DNA from: RGIG8785 sp045655245 | Lineage (GTDB): Bacteria; Bacillota; Clostridia; RGIG8785 | Reading direction: 5' to 3' | Assembly (NCBI GenBank): GCA_045655245.1 | Contig: JAZOOX010000037.1 | Span: 1-7,189 of the forward strand | Length of the DNA: 7,189 nucleotides | Part shown: positions 1 through 5,276 of the stretch, piece by piece | Numbering within the stretch: the first letter of the stretch is position 1 | How the letters are laid out: the number at the start of each line of letters is the position of its first letter | The notes under the pieces: generated by a model | What the model saw: only the letters and a program-made list of their open reading frames with translations | Databases searched by the model: none | What the model was told of the DNA's origin: nothing | Translations under genes and position numbers: made by a program

Positions 1-16
1 CCACCAATTTGTCTTC

Positions 17-127
17 CTAAGACCGCTTGGCCTCCGACTTAGAAAGGGGTTTTCTCAGCAAAATCAACAAAAGCAATCCGCCCCCCGTTCCCACCAGATA
101 CAACACCGCACTTTGCATGGATTCCAT
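17..127 (-). CDS. possible 36-aa single-pass membrane peptide
   Basis: I do not recognise this small ORF. It starts at ATG 127-125 behind an excellent Shine-Dalgarno sequence (AGGAGG at 140-135, spacer 7 nt) and stops at TAG 19-17. The predicted peptide starts MESMQSAVLYLVG and has one hydrophobic segment at about residues 7-24, rich in Leu and Gly. A basic tail follows (RKPLSKSEAKRS), which by the positive-inside rule suggests the C-terminus stays in the cytoplasm. It is divergent from yaaL, which starts about 100 nt away. In Bacillus yaaL is followed by bofA, and the hydrophobic stretch followed by KPL loosely resembles the BofA N-terminus. However, BofA is about 87 residues, and no frame after the stop continues as a membrane protein. 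The ribosome binding site is the main support; coding status is uncertain. Confidence 0.4.
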   Translation of the reverse strand: MESMQSAVLYLVGTGGGLLLLILLRKPLSKSEAKRS

Positions 128-205
128 TCCGACACCTCCTCAATCTAACTTATGAAACAACAGGAAAGAAAAGAACGCAGAGGTATAATCTGACAGTCTC
201 CTGCC

Positions 206-211
206 TATACT
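206..211 (+). promoter_or_regulatory. possible -10 box of yaaL
   Basis: TATACT lies 6 nt before the AAGGAGG ribosome binding site of yaaL. No convincing -35 box is present 16-18 bp upstream. A perfect TATAAT at 184-189 also lacks a -35 partner. The main support is that the lipoprotein gene at 5277 has the same arrangement of TATACT, six bases and AAGGAGG. Confidence 0.3.
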
Positions 212-231
212 GTAATAAAGGAGGCGAAAGA

Positions 232-459
232 ATGGGCATCGGGATTTTAAAATGGCTGACGGGACAACCCGCCAAAGAAGAAGGTGCAGAGAAAACTGCA
301 CTGATGGCAAATCTGGAGGAAGCCAAAGCGGAACTGCTTTGTGCCGAACGGGAGTTTGAAATGGCCTCCTCGGAAATGATCGATTTGTGTACCTATCGGC
401 TGAAAACCGCACGGGAGCGTTGTAACTACCTCCTCCATTTAGCAAAAGAACTGCAATAG
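232..459 (+). CDS. yaaL: DUF2508 family protein (YaaL-like)
   Basis: This 75-residue protein resembles the DUF2508/YaaL family, which is found next to recR in many Firmicutes and has no established biochemical function. The sequence is almost entirely helical and charged. After a short N-terminus, residues about 22-75 form two amphipathic helices containing the family-like pattern EAKAEL-x(4)-REFEMAS, then DLCTYRLKTARERCNYLLHLAKE. There is no signal peptide or membrane segment, so it is probably cytoplasmic. The ATG at 232 follows AAGGAGG (218-224) with a 7-nt spacer. In Bacillus the gene lies downstream of recR on the same strand. Here it is inverted and converges on recR, ending in its own terminator one base after the stop. 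Family assignment rests on pattern memory and gene context. Confidence 0.75.
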   Translation: MGIGILKWLTGQPAKEEGAEKTALMANLEEAKAELLCAEREFEMASSEMIDLCTYRLKTARERCNYLLHLAKELQ

Positions 460-490
460 AAAAGCCTCCCGTAGGGGAGGCTTTTCTTTC
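460..490 (+). terminator. rho-independent terminator of yaaL
   Basis: An 11-bp perfect stem (AAAAGCCTCCC at 460-470 with GGGAGGCTTTT at 475-485) encloses the loop GTAG and is followed by a T-rich tail. It starts immediately after the yaaL stop codon. The A-run on its 5' side could also give some termination of minus-strand transcripts. Confidence 0.92.
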
Positions 491-511
491 TAAACTCCGG
501 ACTTATGCATC

Positions 512-536
512 AAAAAAGGCCGTGGGTAACGGCCTT
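512..536 (-). terminator. rho-independent terminator of the dnaX-ybaB-recR operon
   Basis: Read on the minus strand, AAGGCCGT (536-529) pairs with ACGGCCTT (523-516) around a 5-nt loop. The last two stem bases begin a U-run reaching 512. The first stem bases are part of the recR stop codon (537-535), so the terminator begins inside the end of the gene. Confidence 0.9.
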
Positions 537-1134
537 ACATTTCGCGGCGGCCCTCCAGCGCCATGGCAAGGGTCATTTCGTCCGCATATTCCAGATCACC
601 GCCGACGGGGATGCCGTGGGCAATCTTGGTCACTTTGATGTTAAAGGGCTGTACCAGCTTACAAAGGTACATTGCCGTTGCTTCCCCCTCCACATTGGAG
701 TTGGTCGCCATAATCAGTTCTTCCACCGGTTCTTTGCTCAACCGTACCAGCAGTTCGCGAATCTTCAAATCGTCGGGACCGATGCCGTCCAAAGGTGACA
801 GGGCGCCATGCAGAACATGGTACATTCCGTGGTATTCCTTGGTACGCTCCATTGCCAAAAGATCACGAACGCTCTCCACCACGCAAATCACCTTGCGGTC
901 CCGCTTGGAAGAGGTGCAGATCTCGCAAACTTCGTCATCGGTCAAGTTTTGGCAAACCGAACAGTAGTGAATCTTTTCCTTGGCTTCAACCAGCGCCTCG
1001 GCAAAGTTTTCCGCTTCTTCTTTTGGGGCATTTAAAATGTGAAACGCTAATCGTTGCGCCGTTTTGTGTCCGATACCGGGAAGCCTTTCAAACGCCTCTA
1101 CCAACCGCGCCAAAGGCGGTGCGAAGTATCCCAT
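535..1134 (-). CDS. recR: recombination mediator protein RecR
   Basis: RecR works with RecO and RecF to load RecA onto single-stranded DNA at gaps and stalled forks, as a cytoplasmic ring-shaped DNA clamp. At 199 residues it has the family's usual length and full architecture. A helix-hairpin-helix has LPGIGHKTAQRL at residues 18-29. A four-cysteine zinc finger has C58, C61, C70 and C73. A Toprim domain follows, with E87 in VVES, the GALSPLDGIGP loop at 110-120 and NSNVEGEATA at 145-154. The C-terminal segment ends GGDLEYADEMTLAMALEGR. The ATG lies 1 nt after the ybaB stop codon and has only a weak Shine-Dalgarno sequence, which suggests translation coupled to ybaB. It is the last gene of the operon and shares its stop codon with the terminator stem. 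No key residue appears to be missing. Confidence 0.98.
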   Translation of the reverse strand: MGYFAPPLARLVEAFERLPGIGHKTAQRLAFHILNAPKEEAENFAEALVEAKEKIHYCSVCQNLTDDEVCEICTSSKRDRKVICVVESVRDLLAMERTKEYHGMYHVLHGALSPLDGIGPDDLKIRELLVRLSKEPVEELIMATNSNVEGEATAMYLCKLVQPFNIKVTKIAHGIPVGGDLEYADEMTLAMALEGRREM

Positions 1135-1135
1135 C

Positions 1136-1486
1136 TCAGAACAGTCCGGGGATATTCAATCCGCCGGTAATCTTGCCCAGATCCTGCGCCGCCAGTTCAT
1201 CTGCCTTGCGCATTGCCTCGTTGACAGCGGACAGAATCAAATCCTGCAACATCTCTACATCGTCGGGGTCTACAACATCAGGGATAATGTTTACCGATAC
1301 CAGTTGCTTGTGCCCGTTCATGGTAACGGTGACGGCACCGCCGCCAACCGAAGCCTCAACCGTTTTATTTTCCAGTTCGGCCTGGGCGCGCTGCATATCT
1401 TCCTGCATCTTTTGCGCCTGTTTCATCATGCTGTTGATGTTGCCCATACCGCCCATATTGCCCATGGGGAATCTTCCTTTAGCCAT
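1136..1486 (-). CDS. ybaB: YbaB/EbfC family nucleoid-associated protein
   Basis: YbaB/EbfC proteins are small dimeric DNA-binding proteins that coat the nucleoid; the gene sits between dnaX and recR in very many bacteria (yaaK in Bacillus). From the start chosen here the protein has 116 residues. It has a Gly/Met-rich N-terminus (FPMGNMGGMGN), the typical helix MMKQAQKMQEDMQRAQAEL, a central beta region (GGGAVTVTMNG) and the family-like stretch VVDPDDVEMLQDLILSAVNE. An in-frame ATG at 1495 lies directly against the GAGG motif (1499-1496) with no spacer, which is unworkable. The ATG at 1486 has a 9-nt spacer and gives the family-like start MAKGRFP. With this start the gene overlaps the end of dnaX by 8 nt. 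Confidence 0.95.
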   Translation of the reverse strand: MAKGRFPMGNMGGMGNINSMMKQAQKMQEDMQRAQAELENKTVEASVGGGAVTVTMNGHKQLVSVNIIPDVVDPDDVEMLQDLILSAVNEAMRKADELAAQDLGKITGGLNIPGLF

Positions 1487-3110
1487 TTTGCTCATCCTCG
1501 CTTTCTATTGTTACGATGTCCGAAAACGCTTCATCGGACAAGCGTCCCAAAAGCGTATCGATGGAACCACCGCTGGTTGCAATCTCGTTATCAAACCGTT
1601 CTTTACTGACGGCGCGAACCCGCATCTTTTTCCCTGTCACCCGCTCCACCGAACGCGCAACACTCTCTAATTGGTTGGAAAGCATCCGCATCATATCGCA
1701 CTCGTTCTCGCTGGCCATAATGAGGTAAAGACCGTCACGATGCACCTGCACCTCCGCCATATTTAAAAAGGAAATCAGCGGTCCGTTTCCCACCTGCTCC
1801 TTGATGTCCCGCAGGATATCCGCCCAATCGGCGGTCAGGTCGTCAACAGTTTCTTCTGCTGCTGGAGGTTCCGGAACAGGGACATCTTCCACCGCCGCAG
1901 GAATCCATTCTTCCGCTGCTGCGGGGGCAGGTTCTTCTTCTACCACGGGGACGGTTGCCGTCATCGGTCTGCCCTGCTCCAGCCGTGCAATCCGGTCTAA
2001 AACCGATGCCAGATCAGGGGTCATTTCGGGGCGGGAAATCCGCACCAGCATGGCATTGAATAAGGTTTTGGCGGATTTGGACAATCGCGCCTCACTCAGG
2101 GTCTCGGAAATCAGATGAATCATCCGTACCAGCCGTTCTTGGGGAATCCGTTGTGCTTGGGCTTTCATAGTACGGCAAAGGTCTTCGTCGGTGGCAGTCA
2201 GTTCGTCCGGTTCGGCCCCCGAAGCAAATAGCATCAGGTCGCAACAGTGGCGAAGCAAACTCTCATATAATAAGAACAGATCCGCACCGCGGGCATATTC
2301 CGCGGCAGTCATATTCAGCGCATCGGCAGTGCGGCCGTTCATCAGCGCATCGGTCAGGTTGGTCAAAAAGACATCCCCCACCGTACCCAACGCCTGTCGA
2401 ACAACCTCGGCACTCAAGTCCTTCCCGCCGATGGCAAGACAACCGTCCAGCAGTGACAGCGCATCCCGCATCCCGCCGTCGGCACTGCGGGCGATCTGGC
2501 TCAATGCGCGGGGCGCAACGGTAATGCCCTCCTGCTGGCACACAAACTGTAACCGCGCCACCAGGTCGGAAAGTCCGATGCGGCCGAAATCAAATCGTTG
2601 GCAACGGGACAAAATCGTCGGCAACACCTTGTGCGGATCGGTGGTTGCCAAAATAAAAATCACGTGTTCGGGCGGTTCTTCCAAAGTCTTTAAAAACGCA
2701 TTAAAGGCACCCGCAGAAAGCATATGTACCTCGTCAATGATATAGACTTTGTACTTTCCTGCAGTGGGCGGATAAAGGACTTCGTCCCGAATCCGACGGA
2801 TATTGTCTACGCCGTTATTGGAAGCGGCGTCGATCTCCATGACGTCCAAAATCGTTTCGTTTAAAAGGCCGCGGCAGACCTCACACTCGTTACAAGGGTT
2901 GCCGTCTTTCGGGGTTTTGCAGTTGACAGCACGGGCAAGAATCTTAGCGGCACTGGTTTTCCCCGTACCGCGACTGCCCGTAAACAGATAGGCATGAGCA
3001 AGCCGACCTTCCTTGACCTGGTTGGACAGTGCGGTCACAACCGGTGACTGCCCGACCAACTCGGTAAAGGTCCGGGGTCGCCATTTACGATATAAGGCTT
3101 GATATCCCAT
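1479..3110 (-). CDS. dnaX: DNA polymerase III subunit gamma/tau
   Basis: DnaX is the ATPase of the clamp loader that places the beta sliding clamp on primed DNA; its tau form also tethers polymerase to the helicase. The 543-residue protein begins MGYQALYRKWRP. Its AAA+ module has Walker A GSRGTGKT (45-52), a zinc site (C64, C73, C76, C79), Walker B with DEVH (126-129), sensor 1 (ATT near 155-157), the SRC arginine finger (R169) and a sensor 2 region GGMRDALSLLD (212-222). A collar domain follows, then a Pro/Ala/Glu-rich linker at about 388-423 and a tau-like C-terminal domain. The start at 3110 has AGGAGG 7 nt upstream. The frame is open further upstream, but those codons lie inside the SRP RNA. 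Only about 20 nt separate it from the SRP RNA terminator, so read-through from the SRP promoter is the likely source of transcription. Confidence 0.98.
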   Translation of the reverse strand: MGYQALYRKWRPRTFTELVGQSPVVTALSNQVKEGRLAHAYLFTGSRGTGKTSAAKILARAVNCKTPKDGNPCNECEVCRGLLNETILDVMEIDAASNNGVDNIRRIRDEVLYPPTAGKYKVYIIDEVHMLSAGAFNAFLKTLEEPPEHVIFILATTDPHKVLPTILSRCQRFDFGRIGLSDLVARLQFVCQQEGITVAPRALSQIARSADGGMRDALSLLDGCLAIGGKDLSAEVVRQALGTVGDVFLTNLTDALMNGRTADALNMTAAEYARGADLFLLYESLLRHCCDLMLFASGAEPDELTATDEDLCRTMKAQAQRIPQERLVRMIHLISETLSEARLSKSAKTLFNAMLVRISRPEMTPDLASVLDRIARLEQGRPMTATVPVVEEEPAPAAAEEWIPAAVEDVPVPEPPAAEETVDDLTADWADILRDIKEQVGNGPLISFLNMAEVQVHRDGLYLIMASENECDMMRMLSNQLESVARSVERVTGKKMRVRAVSKERFDNEIATSGGSIDTLLGRLSDEAFSDIVTIESEDEQNG

Positions 3111-3129
3111 CCGAATCCCTCCTGATAGT

Positions 3130-3149
3130 AAAAAGGAGGCCGTACCTCC
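3130..3149 (-). terminator. weak terminator between SRP RNA and dnaX
   Basis: On the minus strand GGAGG (3149-3145) pairs with CCTCC (3139-3135) around the loop TACGG, followed by five U residues (3134-3130). The stem has only 5 bp. Its loop and 3' arm overlap the strand that forms helix 1 of the mature SRP RNA, so the two structures exclude each other. Partial read-through would feed dnaX, ybaB and recR. Confidence 0.65.
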
Positions 3150-3403
3150 GTCTTCGAAGATAGAAAAGACACGTAATGTTTGTTCCAAACTCGGGACAAG
3201 AACCCCCACAACACCCGAAAGTCCCTGCTTATCGCTGCTACGTTCCCGTCCTGACGAGGTTCACAAGTTTTCGTCGTATGGGACTTATCCGTCAGCGTTC
3301 TTTACAAACACCCGTCTATCCTTCCTACCCCCTCGGTAGGAGATCACCCCTGCTATAGCGGATTGCAGGTACAAGGCGCCGCTACTGCCCCGGTTGTACG
3401 GCC
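3138..3403 (-). ncRNA. ffs: large signal recognition particle RNA (Bacillus type)
   Basis: This is the RNA scaffold of the signal recognition particle, which with Ffh targets nascent membrane and secreted proteins to FtsY and the translocon. The minus strand carries the Ffh-binding hairpin at 3255-3234: GTCAGG, then an ACG/CGT stem closing the GGAA tetraloop (3246-3243), then AGCAGC. The 5' part matches the Bacillus Alu domain: GGGGCAGTAGCGG followed by TGTACCTGCAATCCGCT and AGCAGG. The ends are set by helix 1, an exact 8-bp pairing of GGCCGTAC (3403-3396) with GTACGGCC (3145-3138). The long helix 5 is also visible, for example AAGTCCC with GGGACTT and AAGAAC with GTTCTT. The mature length of about 266 nt agrees with the roughly 271 nt known for Bacillus, as does the position upstream of dnaX. 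Exact ends are inferred. Confidence 0.95.
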
Positions 3404-3415
3404 ATGGTATCTCAA

Positions 3416-3428
3416 TCGGCACTGCCGA
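3416..3428 (-). other. palindromic leader hairpin of the SRP RNA precursor
   Basis: A perfect 13-nt palindrome, TCGGCA-G-TGCCGA read on the minus strand, lies between the expected transcription start (about 3438) and the mature SRP RNA 5' end (3403). In Bacillus the large SRP RNA is cut from a longer precursor. This hairpin may guide 5' processing or, less likely, act as an operator. The structure is seen; the role is inferred. Confidence 0.5.
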
Positions 3429-3444
3429 GTGAAATCACATTGTC

Positions 3445-3473
3445 ATTATACACTATTTTCCCCGTTAAGTCAA
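3445..3473 (-). promoter_or_regulatory. sigma-A promoter of SRP RNA and probably dnaX-ybaB-recR
   Basis: On the minus strand a -35 TTGACT (3473-3468) and a perfect -10 TATAAT (3450-3445) are separated by 17 bp. Predicted start is about 3438, some 35 nt before the mature SRP RNA 5' end. Such a consensus promoter suits a highly expressed stable RNA. Confidence 0.93.
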
Positions 3474-3513
3474 CCGCGCATTCAGATTGTTTCGATTTTC
3501 TTTGCGGGGATAC

Positions 3514-3542
3514 TTGACTTTTTTTAAAAGATATGCTAAAAT
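3514..3542 (+). promoter_or_regulatory. sigma-A promoter of tRNA-Leu
   Basis: TTGACT (3514-3519) and TAAAAT (3537-3542) are separated by 17 bp, with a TG extension (3534-3535) one base before the -10 box. Predicted start is about 3549, only some 7 nt before the mature tRNA. It is back to back with the SRP RNA promoter, 40 bp away on the other strand. Confidence 0.9.
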
Positions 3543-3555
3543 AACCACGTTGTTT

Positions 3556-3644
3556 GCTCGAGTGGCGGAACAGGCAGACGCCCGGGACTTAAAATCCCGT
3601 GAGGCTTACCCCTCGTGCCGGTTCGACCCCGGCCTCGAGCACCA
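3556..3644 (+). tRNA. tRNA-Leu (anticodon UAA)
   Basis: This is a class II tRNA reading UUA codons. A perfect 7-bp acceptor stem (GCTCGAG with CTCGAGC, 3634-3640) is followed by discriminator A and an encoded CCA. The anticodon stem CGGGA/TCCCG encloses loop CTTAAAA with anticodon TAA at 3590-3592. A long variable arm pairs GAGG with CCTC, and the T arm is GCCGG-TTCGACC-CCGGC. It is a single-gene unit with its own promoter and terminator. Confidence 0.98.
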
Positions 3645-3685
3645 AAATCGACAAGATTCTTTCGGGTCTTGTCGATTTTATTTAT
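3644..3685 (+). terminator. terminator of tRNA-Leu
   Basis: A 13-bp stem (AAAATCGACAAGA at 3644-3656 with TCTTGTCGATTTT at 3667-3679) can extend by G-U pairs toward a TTTC loop. It is followed by a T-rich tail and begins at the last base of the tRNA CCA end. Confidence 0.9.
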
Positions 3686-3709
3686 TCCCCCTCTTTCGTC
3701 AAAAAAGGC

Positions 3710-3738
3710 TTGACCTCTGGGCTTTTTTGGTATATAAT
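3710..3738 (+). promoter_or_regulatory. sigma-A promoter of serS
   Basis: TTGACC (3710-3715) and a perfect TATAAT (3733-3738) are separated by 17 bp. Predicted start is about 3745, leaving a leader of only about 37 nt before the serS start. That is far too short for a T-box riboswitch or an attenuator. Confidence 0.93.
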
Positions 3739-3781
3739 TACTTGTAATCTTGTACGAAAAACACCTATTGGAGGAATCCGC

Positions 3782-5050
3782 GTGTTAGATATTAAATTAA
3801 TCCGCAATAACCCGGAAAAAGTCATTGCCGCTCTTGCCCGCCGGGGTGAGGTGATCGGCCTGGACCATTTTTTGGAGTTGGACAAGAAACGCCGTGAACT
3901 GCTTTTCGAAACGGAACAGCTAAAAAGCAAGCAAAACGAAGTCTCTAAGCAGATTCCGCAGATGAAGAAAGACGGTCAGGACACCACCGCGCTCTTTGCC
4001 GAGATGAAGGAACTGTCCGCCAAAGTAAAGGGGCTGGATGCCGAGATCAAGACCCTGGACGAAGAAATCGAGAGTGTTTTGATGACCATCCCCAACCTCC
4101 CCAACGAAAACGTCCCCGACGGCGCAACCGACGAGGACAACGTTGAGATCCGCCGTTATCTCGAACCTACCCAGTTCGATTTCCAGCCCAAGCCCCATTG
4201 GGAAGTAGGCGAAGCACTGGGCGTACTCGACCCCGCTACCGCCGCAAAAGTAACGGGCGCACGGTTCCATTTCTACCGTGGTGCAGGCGCCGCTCTGGAA
4301 CGCGCCGTTGTCAATTTCTTCTTAGACACCCACACCCGCGAAAACGGGTATACCGAAATCTTCCCGCCCTACATGGTACACCGTAACAGCATGGTGGGTA
4401 CCGGTCAGCTGCCCAAGTTTGAAGAAGATGCCTTCAAAGTCGCAGGCACCGACTATTTCTTAATCCCCACTGCTGAAGTTCCTGTTACCAATATGTATCG
4501 TGACTCCATCTTGGACGGAGATATGCTGCCCATCAAGCACGTTGCCTACTCTGCTTGCTTCCGTGCCGAAGCCGGTTCTGCAGGTCGTGACACCCGTGGT
4601 CTGATCCGTCAGCATCAGTTCAACAAGGTCGAGCTGGTCAAGTTCACCAAGCCCGAAGATTCTTATGACGAACTGGAAAAGCTGACCCGTGATGCCGAAT
4701 CGGTATTGCAAAAACTGGGTCTGCCCTACCGTGTCGTCCGCATCTGTGTCGGCGACTTGGGCTTTACCGCCGCTTTAAAGTACGACATCGAAGTTTGGAT
4801 GCCCAGCTACAACCGTTTTGTAGAGATTTCTTCCTGCAGTAACTTCGAAGATTTCCAGGCAAGACGTGCCAATATCAAGTTCCGTCCCGCCGCAGGCGAG
4901 AAGGTACAACTGGTCCATACCTTAAACGGCTCCGGCGTTGCCGTCGGCCGTACCGTCGCCGCTATTTTGGAGAACTACCAAAACGAAGACGGCTCGGTCA
5001 CCGTTCCCGAAGCATTGCGTCCCTACCTCGGTACCGACGTCATCCGCTAA
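3782..5050 (+). CDS. serS: serine--tRNA ligase
   Basis: SerRS activates serine with ATP and charges tRNA-Ser; it also supplies Ser-tRNA-Sec where selenocysteine is used. The 422-residue protein has the usual length. A long charged N-terminal coiled coil (about residues 30-100) grips the long arm of tRNA-Ser. The class II catalytic core follows: motif 1 region around 170-200, the serine-binding TAE triad (230-232), motif 2 FRAEAGSAGRDTRG (260-273) and motif 3 NGSGVAVGRTVAAILEN (382-398, R390). The start is GTG at 3782, 7 nt after GGAGG (3770-3774), giving the typical beginning MLDIKLIRNNPE. The frame is open upstream into tRNA-Leu, but nothing supports a start there. No T-box precedes it, unlike many Firmicute serS genes. 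tRNA-Arg follows 66 nt behind and may share the transcript. Confidence 0.98.
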   Translation: MLDIKLIRNNPEKVIAALARRGEVIGLDHFLELDKKRRELLFETEQLKSKQNEVSKQIPQMKKDGQDTTALFAEMKELSAKVKGLDAEIKTLDEEIESVLMTIPNLPNENVPDGATDEDNVEIRRYLEPTQFDFQPKPHWEVGEALGVLDPATAAKVTGARFHFYRGAGAALERAVVNFFLDTHTRENGYTEIFPPYMVHRNSMVGTGQLPKFEEDAFKVAGTDYFLIPTAEVPVTNMYRDSILDGDMLPIKHVAYSACFRAEAGSAGRDTRGLIRQHQFNKVELVKFTKPEDSYDELEKLTRDAESVLQKLGLPYRVVRICVGDLGFTAALKYDIEVWMPSYNRFVEISSCSNFEDFQARRANIKFRPAAGEKVQLVHTLNGSGVAVGRTVAAILENYQNEDGSVTVPEALRPYLGTDVIR

Positions 5051-5110
5051 TCGAATCCCGCCTTGTGCGGTTCGAAACACTCTGCCGCGGTTGTTTCAAT
5101 TTCGGCAGGG
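5051..5110 (+). other. two hairpins between serS and tRNA-Arg
   Basis: Right after the serS stop, TCGAA-TC-CCGC (5051-5061) pairs with GCGG-TTCGA (5067-5075), leaving a 2-nt bulge. A second stem pairs CTCTGCCG (5080-5087) with CGGCAGGG (5103-5110) with one G-U pair. Neither is followed by a T-run, so they are poor terminators. They may be processing or stabilising structures in a joint serS-tRNA transcript. Confidence 0.45.
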
Positions 5111-5116
5111 TCATAT

Positions 5117-5193
5117 GCGTCCGTAGCTCAGTTGGATAGAGCGTCAGACTCCGACTCTGGAGGCCGCTGGTTCGAATCCAGTCGGGCGTACCA
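5117..5193 (+). tRNA. tRNA-Arg (anticodon CCG)
   Basis: This 77-nt tRNA reads CGG codons. The anticodon loop CTCCGAC (anticodon CCG at 5151-5153) is closed by TCAGA/TCTGG. The D arm starts TAGCTCAGTTGGATAGAGC and the T arm is GCTGG-TTCGAAT-CCAGT. CCA is encoded (5191-5193). The acceptor GCGTCCG with CGGGCGT contains two wobble pairs, G1-U72 and U4-G69, which is unusual at position 1-72. I see no promoter in the 66 nt before it, so it probably depends on serS transcription. Confidence 0.96.
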
Positions 5194-5195
5194 AA

Positions 5196-5229
5196 AAAGC
5201 CACCCCTTCGGGTGGCTTTAATTTTATTT
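5196..5229 (+). terminator. terminator of tRNA-Arg (and serS transcript)
   Basis: AAAGCCACCC (5196-5205) pairs perfectly with GGGTGGCTTT (5210-5219) around loop CTTC, followed by a T-rich tail. It lies 2 nt after the tRNA CCA end. Confidence 0.92.
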
Positions 5230-5256
5230 GCACTTTTTATCTATCTTTGTTATACT
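5228..5256 (+). promoter_or_regulatory. sigma-A promoter of the lipoprotein gene
   Basis: TTGCAC (5228-5233) and TATACT (5251-5256) are separated by 17 bp. The expected start (about 5263) falls at the edge of the AGGAGG ribosome binding site, so the leader would be only about 14 nt. The -35 box lies at the end of the preceding terminator tail. Confidence 0.8.
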
Positions 5257-5276
5257 GAAACTAAGGAGGGATACAA

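Noticed and set aside
17..127. Frameshifted bofA gene
   Set aside because: None of the three frames after the TAG stop encodes the hydrophobic second half expected of BofA.
795..1670. Plus-strand open frame of 291 codons across recR, ybaB and the end of dnaX
   Set aside because: It lies wholly antisense to three conserved genes. Its composition is typical of a shadow frame, with no domain or ribosome binding site.
1479..3110. Programmed ribosomal frameshift in dnaX producing a gamma form
   Set aside because: No A-AAA-AAG slippery heptamer is visible after the AAA+ region. The only run of note is five A's followed by G near 1628, close to the C-terminus, where a shift would not make a gamma-like product.
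3111..3209. N-terminal extension of dnaX by 33 codons
   Set aside because: The extra codons lie in the SRP RNA 3' end and terminator, resemble no DnaX N-terminus, and the start at 3110 has a clear ribosome binding site.
3176..3358. Plus-strand open frame of 60 codons opposite the SRP RNA
   Set aside because: It is antisense to a structured RNA, lacks a ribosome binding site and looks like no protein.
3701..3728. Inverted repeat A6-GGC ... GC-T6 around the serS -35 box, as a possible terminator or operator
   Set aside because: Pairing beyond the A and T runs is only a few bases, with an unpaired G. It lies before the predicted transcript start and is best explained as promoter-flanking A/T tracts.
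3599..3781. Longer serS start reaching into tRNA-Leu
   Set aside because: The extension would cover the tRNA, its terminator and the serS promoter. GTG 3782 has an ideal Shine-Dalgarno sequence and the family's typical N-terminus.
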